Assembly (NCBI GenBank): GCA_002448235.1
Contig: DIXF01000005.1
Span: forward strand, 1 to 64,000
DNA: 64,000 nt
From: Syntrophaceae bacterium UBA6087
GTDB taxonomy: Bacteria; Desulfobacterota; Desulfomonilia; UBA1062
Direction of reading: 5' to 3'
A program made the position numbers and the translations under genes. This document shows, in pieces, positions 61,205 to 64,000 of the stretch; position 1 is the first letter of the stretch, and every line of letters begins with the position of its first letter. The notes under the pieces were generated by a model. It ran no database searches. It was not told the origin of the DNA and saw nothing but the letters and a program-made list of their open reading frames with translations.

Positions 61205-62196
61205 AAACCGCCCGGCACGGAGTCATCATCCTCATCGCTTCCATTCTGGTGGTGATCACAATTCACACCTACATGTTCATGATCACCCCCGCGATCCCTC
61301 CCAGGCCGCTGATGATAGACATCAAGCCGGGTACGAGCGCATGGAAGATCTCCCGCGAACTCGAAAATCAGGGCGTCATTACCGATGACATGATGTTCAT
61401 GACTCTGGCGGTCCTCACGGGCAAGGTCACCCGCCTCCAGGCCGGCGCCTATGTCTTCGAGGGCAAGCATTACCCCATGGACATCATCCTTATCCTGTTC
61501 AAGGGCAGAACCCTGCGATACCGGGTCACCATCCCGGAGGGATCGACCGTCTACGACATAGGGGCCATCGTAGCCGAAACCGGGCTATTGAGCAAAACCG
61601 ACTTTATCAGCAGCGCACAGGACATCAAGACAACGAGTTTCTTCGGCATCGATGCACCGTCCATGGAAGGGTTCCTTTATCCCGATACATACTATCTGGC
61701 ACCTCACATGACAGCGCTGGAAATCATGGCAAAGATGGTGAACCGGTTCAACGAGCAGTGTTCTTCGGGTATGAAACAACGGCTCCGGGAGCTTGACATG
61801 ACCTGGCACCAGGTCCTGACCCTGGCTTCCATCATCCAGAAGGAAGCGGTTTCAACAAAGGAGAAACCGATCATCTCATCGGTGTTCCACAACAGGCTCA
61901 AAAAAAATATGCAGCTTCAATCGGACCCCACGGCCGTATACGGGATCGACGGGTTCCGCCGGAAGATCGTTCCCCAAGACATACGGAACGCTAATCCTTA
62001 TAATACCTACAGATGCAAAGGCCTTCCCCCGGGGCCGATCTGCAATCCTGATCTCGGGTCCATCAAGGCAGCCCTGTGGCCTGCACGAACGAATTATCTT
62101 TTTTTCGTTTCAAAAGGCAATGGCACTCATCATTTCTCCAGGACGTACGAGGAACACAGCCGGGCAATCCGGAGGGGAAGAACCGTAAAGAAGTAG
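61201..62196 (+). CDS. mltG: Endolytic murein transglycosylase MltG
   Basis: 331 residues: one N-terminal membrane helix (8-25), a LysM-like domain, then the YceG catalytic domain with Glu215 in ASIIQKEAVS, VFHNRL and the closing YNTYRCKGLPPGPICNPDL and HHFSRTYEEH. It cuts nascent peptidoglycan glycan strands. Translation is coupled to ruvX. Confidence 0.95.
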   Translation: MKTARHGVIILIASILVVITIHTYMFMITPAIPPRPLMIDIKPGTSAWKISRELENQGVITDDMMFMTLAVLTGKVTRLQAGAYVFEGKHYPMDIILILFKGRTLRYRVTIPEGSTVYDIGAIVAETGLLSKTDFISSAQDIKTTSFFGIDAPSMEGFLYPDTYYLAPHMTALEIMAKMVNRFNEQCSSGMKQRLRELDMTWHQVLTLASIIQKEAVSTKEKPIISSVFHNRLKKNMQLQSDPTAVYGIDGFRRKIVPQDIRNANPYNTYRCKGLPPGPICNPDLGSIKAALWPARTNYLFFVSKGNGTHHFSRTYEEHSRAIRRGRTVKK

Positions 62197-62335
62197 CCTG
62201 TGATCATTTCTTCCATCGGCGGCAAGCAAATGTCTCGAAGATTATCCGGCGGAAATAATGGAGCCTTATCAGGAGCCTGAAACTATATGTTTTTGCCCCT
62301 AAAGTAATATCTCCCCAAGTTCGATAAAAACGTTC

Positions 62336-62950
62336 ATGGATCGCTTGCGTGCAGCCATCATCGACGATGATGCAGGGATATTGGACCTCATCGAACAGAT
62401 ACTCAAAGAAGAAGGAGTAGATGTCAGACGTTATTTCCAGGCAGAGGATTTCCTGACTCATCTGGAAAAGTCCGATCCGGACGTCATTATCTCCGATCTC
62501 ATGCTTCCCGGGATGTCCGGGCTCGACCTGCTCGACGATCTCAATTCCCAGGGCAAAGAAATTCCCGTCGTTATCATCACGGGTTATGCGTCTCTTGATT
62601 CGGCCATCGAGGCGGTGAACAGGGGAGCATTCCACTATGTAAAAAAACCGTTCAACATCGAAGAGATACGGCTCGTTATCAACCGCCTCAGGCAACGCAG
62701 GGACACCATGAAAGAGATGGAGATGCTTAAAGGTCAGGTGAAAACACTGCAGGAAAAACTTGGGATAGGCGTGAAAGAAGAGCTTCAGAATATCGTTGCG
62801 CTTTCCCCCTTGAGCCTTATTCAGGAGACTACAGATGTATCCAAGGCACTGTCCGCTATCGAATTCCTCGGGAAGCTCAAATCGGACGGATTCATTTCCG
62901 AGAAGGAATTTGGCGATTATAAGGGAAAGATTCTCAAAAGGATCATATGA
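62336..62950 (+). CDS. Response regulator with C-terminal SHOCT-like segment
   Basis: 204 residues. Receiver domain (1-118) with Asp54 in SDLMLPGMSG, Thr in ITGYAS and Lys in VKKPF; a coiled linker (130-150); and a C-terminal SHOCT-like motif (LGKLKSDGFISEKEFGDYKGKIL). No DNA-binding or enzymatic output. SHOCT segments often mediate oligomerisation. It overlaps the next regulator by one to four bases, so the two probably act together. Confidence 0.88.
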   Translation: MDRLRAAIIDDDAGILDLIEQILKEEGVDVRRYFQAEDFLTHLEKSDPDVIISDLMLPGMSGLDLLDDLNSQGKEIPVVIITGYASLDSAIEAVNRGAFHYVKKPFNIEEIRLVINRLRQRRDTMKEMEMLKGQVKTLQEKLGIGVKEELQNIVALSPLSLIQETTDVSKALSAIEFLGKLKSDGFISEKEFGDYKGKILKRII

Positions 62951-64000
62951 TGTTTGAGAAAGTATTGATCGTCGATGACGATCCGGGTATCCGGAACACG
63001 ATCTCCGAACTGATCCAGGAGCTCGGGTACAAATCGGAAACAGCGTCGGACGGGGTGGAAGCTTTGGGTCTTCTCGATTCCGGGCCCTACCTGTGCGTTT
63101 TTACGGATATCATGATGCCCAACATGAGCGGGCTTGAGCTCATACGGAAGATCAAAGCTCAGGATGTTTCCCTGCCCATCATTGTCATTACGGGATACGC
63201 ATCGCTGGAAATAGCCATAGAAGCCATGAAATACGGCGCTTCCGACTTTATCTCCAAGCCGTTCAAGGTCAAACAGATCGAGCTCCTTCTCAATAAGGTC
63301 AGGCGGGAAAAGATCCTCCTCGAAGAGAACAGACGGTTCTCCGATACCCTGCACCTTCACCGGCTTATCGATAACCTGGTCGGACAGCTCGAAGACAAGA
63401 ACGAGGAGATCATCTCGCTGCAGGAAATCTCGGAAAAGATCATCAGCCTCAAAGGGATACGCGACCTCGTAGGAGCGATCATCGACGTTTCGAAACAGCT
63501 CCTCGATGAAACAGATGTGCGGTTCTTCCCGTTGAGCATAAAGGATAACAAGCTCATCGACACGGGCAGCGGAAAGGAACTGCCGGTCGATCCCTTCCTG
63601 CTCCAGGGGAATATCGTAAGAAAAAACACTTCCGAAACGCAGCTCGTGGAAAAATTTGAAACCATCTTCCCGCTGATGATCGAGGGGCAGGTCTTCGGAG
63701 CCCTTTCCATCATTTCATCCGCGGTTCTCGGAGAAGACAAGGAAGGAAAGATACAGTATCTCCTCAACCGTTCGGCCGAAAGGCTGGAGAACGTGGCCCT
63801 TTACGAAGGCCTCTATGAAAACATGCTCTCCACCCTGAACAGCATGGCCAAGATACTCGATGCACGTGATCCCCACACCTCCCAGCATTCAACCCGCGTC
63901 ACCACCCTGTCCATGTCAATGGCTGCCGCGCTCGGTCTTTCCGAGGAAGAGCGCGAGACGCTCTACATCGCGGCATCACTGCATGACATCGGGAAGGTGG
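62950..64000 (+). CDS. Response regulator with HD-GYP-type output (3' end outside window)
   Basis: Partial; 350 codons to the window end. Receiver (1-118) with Asp53 in FTDIMMPNMS; a GAF-like middle (about 165-280; LKGIRDLVGAIIDVSKQLLD); then the start of an HD-GYP domain (HTSQHSTRVTTLSMSMAAALG and SLHDIGKV at the edge). HD-GYP domains degrade c-di-GMP. The ATG may be at 62947 (ATGATG). It follows the SHOCT regulator directly. Confidence 0.88.
   Translation, partial: MFEKVLIVDDDPGIRNTISELIQELGYKSETASDGVEALGLLDSGPYLCVFTDIMMPNMSGLELIRKIKAQDVSLPIIVITGYASLEIAIEAMKYGASDFISKPFKVKQIELLLNKVRREKILLEENRRFSDTLHLHRLIDNLVGQLEDKNEEIISLQEISEKIISLKGIRDLVGAIIDVSKQLLDETDVRFFPLSIKDNKLIDTGSGKELPVDPFLLQGNIVRKNTSETQLVEKFETIFPLMIEGQVFGALSIISSAVLGEDKEGKIQYLLNRSAERLENVALYEGLYENMLSTLNSMAKILDARDPHTSQHSTRVTTLSMSMAAALGLSEEERETLYIAASLHDIGKV

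Noticed and set aside
1..64000. CRISPR array, prophage or integrated plasmid
   Set aside because: No regularly spaced direct repeats, no integrase, cas or phage structural genes; the genes are mostly housekeeping.

Overview
The window looks like a chromosomal segment of a motile, Gram-negative, probably anaerobic bacterium with moderately high GC. Outer-membrane traits are Pal, OmpA-type lipoproteins, DegP and MltG. Motility genes are motA/motB. An AmmeMemoRadiSam-type Memo protein, a 4Fe-4S regulator-like protein, hemerythrin, archaemetzincin, SpoVG, a DUF1844-degP-ispE-spoVG-tRNA-prs block and several large PAS histidine kinases together suggest Desulfobacterota or a neighbouring phylum. 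This placement is inference; no rRNA gene is present.

Layout. 0-7 kb: transporter, Memo-like protein, tiny ribosomal protein THX, Hsp33, archaemetzincin, acyl-CoA synthetase. 6.7-15 kb: a MEDS-domain histidine kinase, a GGDEF protein, a 2-hydroxyacid dehydrogenase, a methyltransferase/Nudix pair and a ferredoxin-like protein. 15.1-15.7 kb: a non-coding, nested palindromic repeat whose compact relative lies at 32.9-33.0 kb. 15.8-22 kb: UPF0200-like kinase, RdgC, MotAB, OmpA lipoprotein, PiT phosphate transporter with its DUF47 partner. 22-28 kb: stress-type genes (SDR, DUF2267, hemerythrin), a Ktr/Trk potassium system and a frameshifted CBS-domain gene. 28-39 kb: Pal, small lipoprotein, DUF72, PEBP-like, thioredoxin-domain protein, CorA, ComM/YifB and a hybrid histidine kinase. 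38-48 kb: prs, tRNA-Gln, spoVG, ispE, degP, DUF1844, AcuC, RidA, a GT81-like enzyme, prepilin peptidase. 48-57 kb: accA, dnaE, guaB, sppA and rpsA, all on the minus strand. 57-64 kb: LysM and PilZ proteins, hpt, zinc-ribbon membrane protein, ruvX, mltG and two response regulators, the last (HD-GYP) cut by the window end.

Most of the window is housekeeping. The least explained parts are the palindromic repeat family in convergent gene gaps, a PqqD/RRE-like N-terminal region on the Memo protein, a Nudix enzyme with an extra helical C-terminal domain, an apparently leaderless hpt promoter, and the broken CBS gene next to the potassium transporter. Start codons were chosen from Shine-Dalgarno (SD) sequences where these were clear; promoter calls are by eye only.
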